DNA of 30,742 nt, from the IMG/VR virus record IMGVR_UViG_3300039449_000045, positions 1-30,742 of that record; one strand, 5' to 3'. How positions within the stretch are numbered: the first letter of the stretch is position 1; every line of letters starts with the position of its first letter. The DNA is from a virus. The notes beneath the pieces are model-generated. The model was not told where the DNA came from. It did not search any database and worked only from the letters and a program-made list of their open reading frames with translations. This document shows, piece after piece, positions 30,356 through 30,742 of this stretch. A program made the position numbers and the translations under genes.

Positions 30356-30742
30356 ATGTTTACTAAAGCAACAATTAAGCAGAATGGTTACCAGTATCTA
30401 AAAGATAACGTAACAATTGCGTACTTATGCAAGAACCCACTGGCCGCTGATAATTTGGCAACCATTCAATCAAAATCCATTGCTAATGCTACCATTGCTG
30501 GCACTGATGTTTCTTTCTCAGCATCCGGTAATGATTTATTAGTCACTATCAACGGCAAATCAGGAATCGACCCAAGCGGCACCGCGTTGGGTACGGATAA
30601 TATTCAGGTTGTTTACTGCTCATTAACCGAGGTTTTGGTGAGCGTTGATGCAACTGATAGAGTGATAACCAACGCCACGGGCGATACGGTTGATATACCA
30701 GCTGCTCAGATTTACGTTCGCGAACTGGCCGCGGTGGCATAA
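30356..30742 (+). CDS. hypothetical protein after the fibre
   Basis: A 128-residue beta-rich protein ending at the last base of the window. It begins with MFTKATIKQNGYQYLKDNVT and contains the strands DVSFSASGNDLLVTING and IQVVYCSLTEVLVSVD, with an aliphatic C-terminus (QIYVRELAAVA). No membrane segment, signal peptide or family was recognised. It is two bases after the fibre stop and appears to be in the same operon. Candidates are a fibre tip, a chaperone or a decoration protein; there is no direct evidence for any. Confidence 0.6.
   Translation: MFTKATIKQNGYQYLKDNVTIAYLCKNPLAADNLATIQSKSIANATIAGTDVSFSASGNDLLVTINGKSGIDPSGTALGTDNIQVVYCSLTEVLVSVDATDRVITNATGDTVDIPAAQIYVRELAAVA

Overview
The window is a contiguous block of a temperate, tailed double-stranded DNA phage (or an unintegrated or prophage copy of one). 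All genes lie on the + strand and are packed with ATGA, GTGA, TAATG or TTGA overlaps. The gene families and base composition suggest a marine gammaproteobacterial host, perhaps Alteromonadales or a related group, but no host gene is present, so the host is inferred. The body plan is a long-tailed siphovirus: a lambda-like packaging and head module joined to a gene-transfer-agent-like tail tip. No rRNA, tRNA, CRISPR array or insertion sequence was seen. Immunity genes (CI/Cro type) are absent, so the window is probably not the whole genome.

Region 1 (1-7037) is the early region. It holds a replication initiator with iteron-like repeats inside it, a DnaB helicase, a Dam-type adenine methyltransferase, a small coiled-coil protein, a NinB-like recombination protein, a tyrosine integrase, a P-loop-like small protein, a RusA resolvase, a membrane protein, a dNMP kinase, an XRE-like regulator and a Q-like antiterminator. 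The integrase sits inside the replication/recombination operon instead of at an edge.

Region 2 (7038-9384) starts with a late control cassette: direct repeats, an extended -10 promoter and an intrinsic terminator. This is the expected target of the Q-like protein. It is followed by lysis genes (an M15 peptidase endolysin and two holin-like membrane proteins), an unknown gene and a minor tail protein Z homologue.

Region 3 (9385-16730) begins with a lambda-type cos candidate just before the Nu1-like small terminase. The large terminase, gpW, portal, a ClpP-type protease fused to the major capsid protein (with a probable internal translation start), a DUF2190 decoration protein, a gpFII-like connector and a gpU-like tail terminator follow in lambda order.

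Region 4 (16731-17100) is a moron-like insertion between the gpU- and gpV-like genes. A small membrane protein has its own promoter, a palindromic operator candidate and two near-identical tandem terminators.

Region 5 (17101-30742) is the tail. It contains the tube protein, a gpG/gpGT chaperone pair made by -1 frameshifting at A AAA AAC, and the tape measure. The GTA-like tip follows (DUF2460, DUF2163, NlpC/P60, central hub), then DUF2793 and further adhesin genes. The hub protein carries a roughly 770-residue insertion that looks like a glycosidase-type alpha-barrel with carbohydrate-binding-like modules. A later fibre has about eleven degenerate 22-residue repeats. These two proteins, with the late-control cassette, cos, the frameshift and the moron, are the most informative parts of the window.
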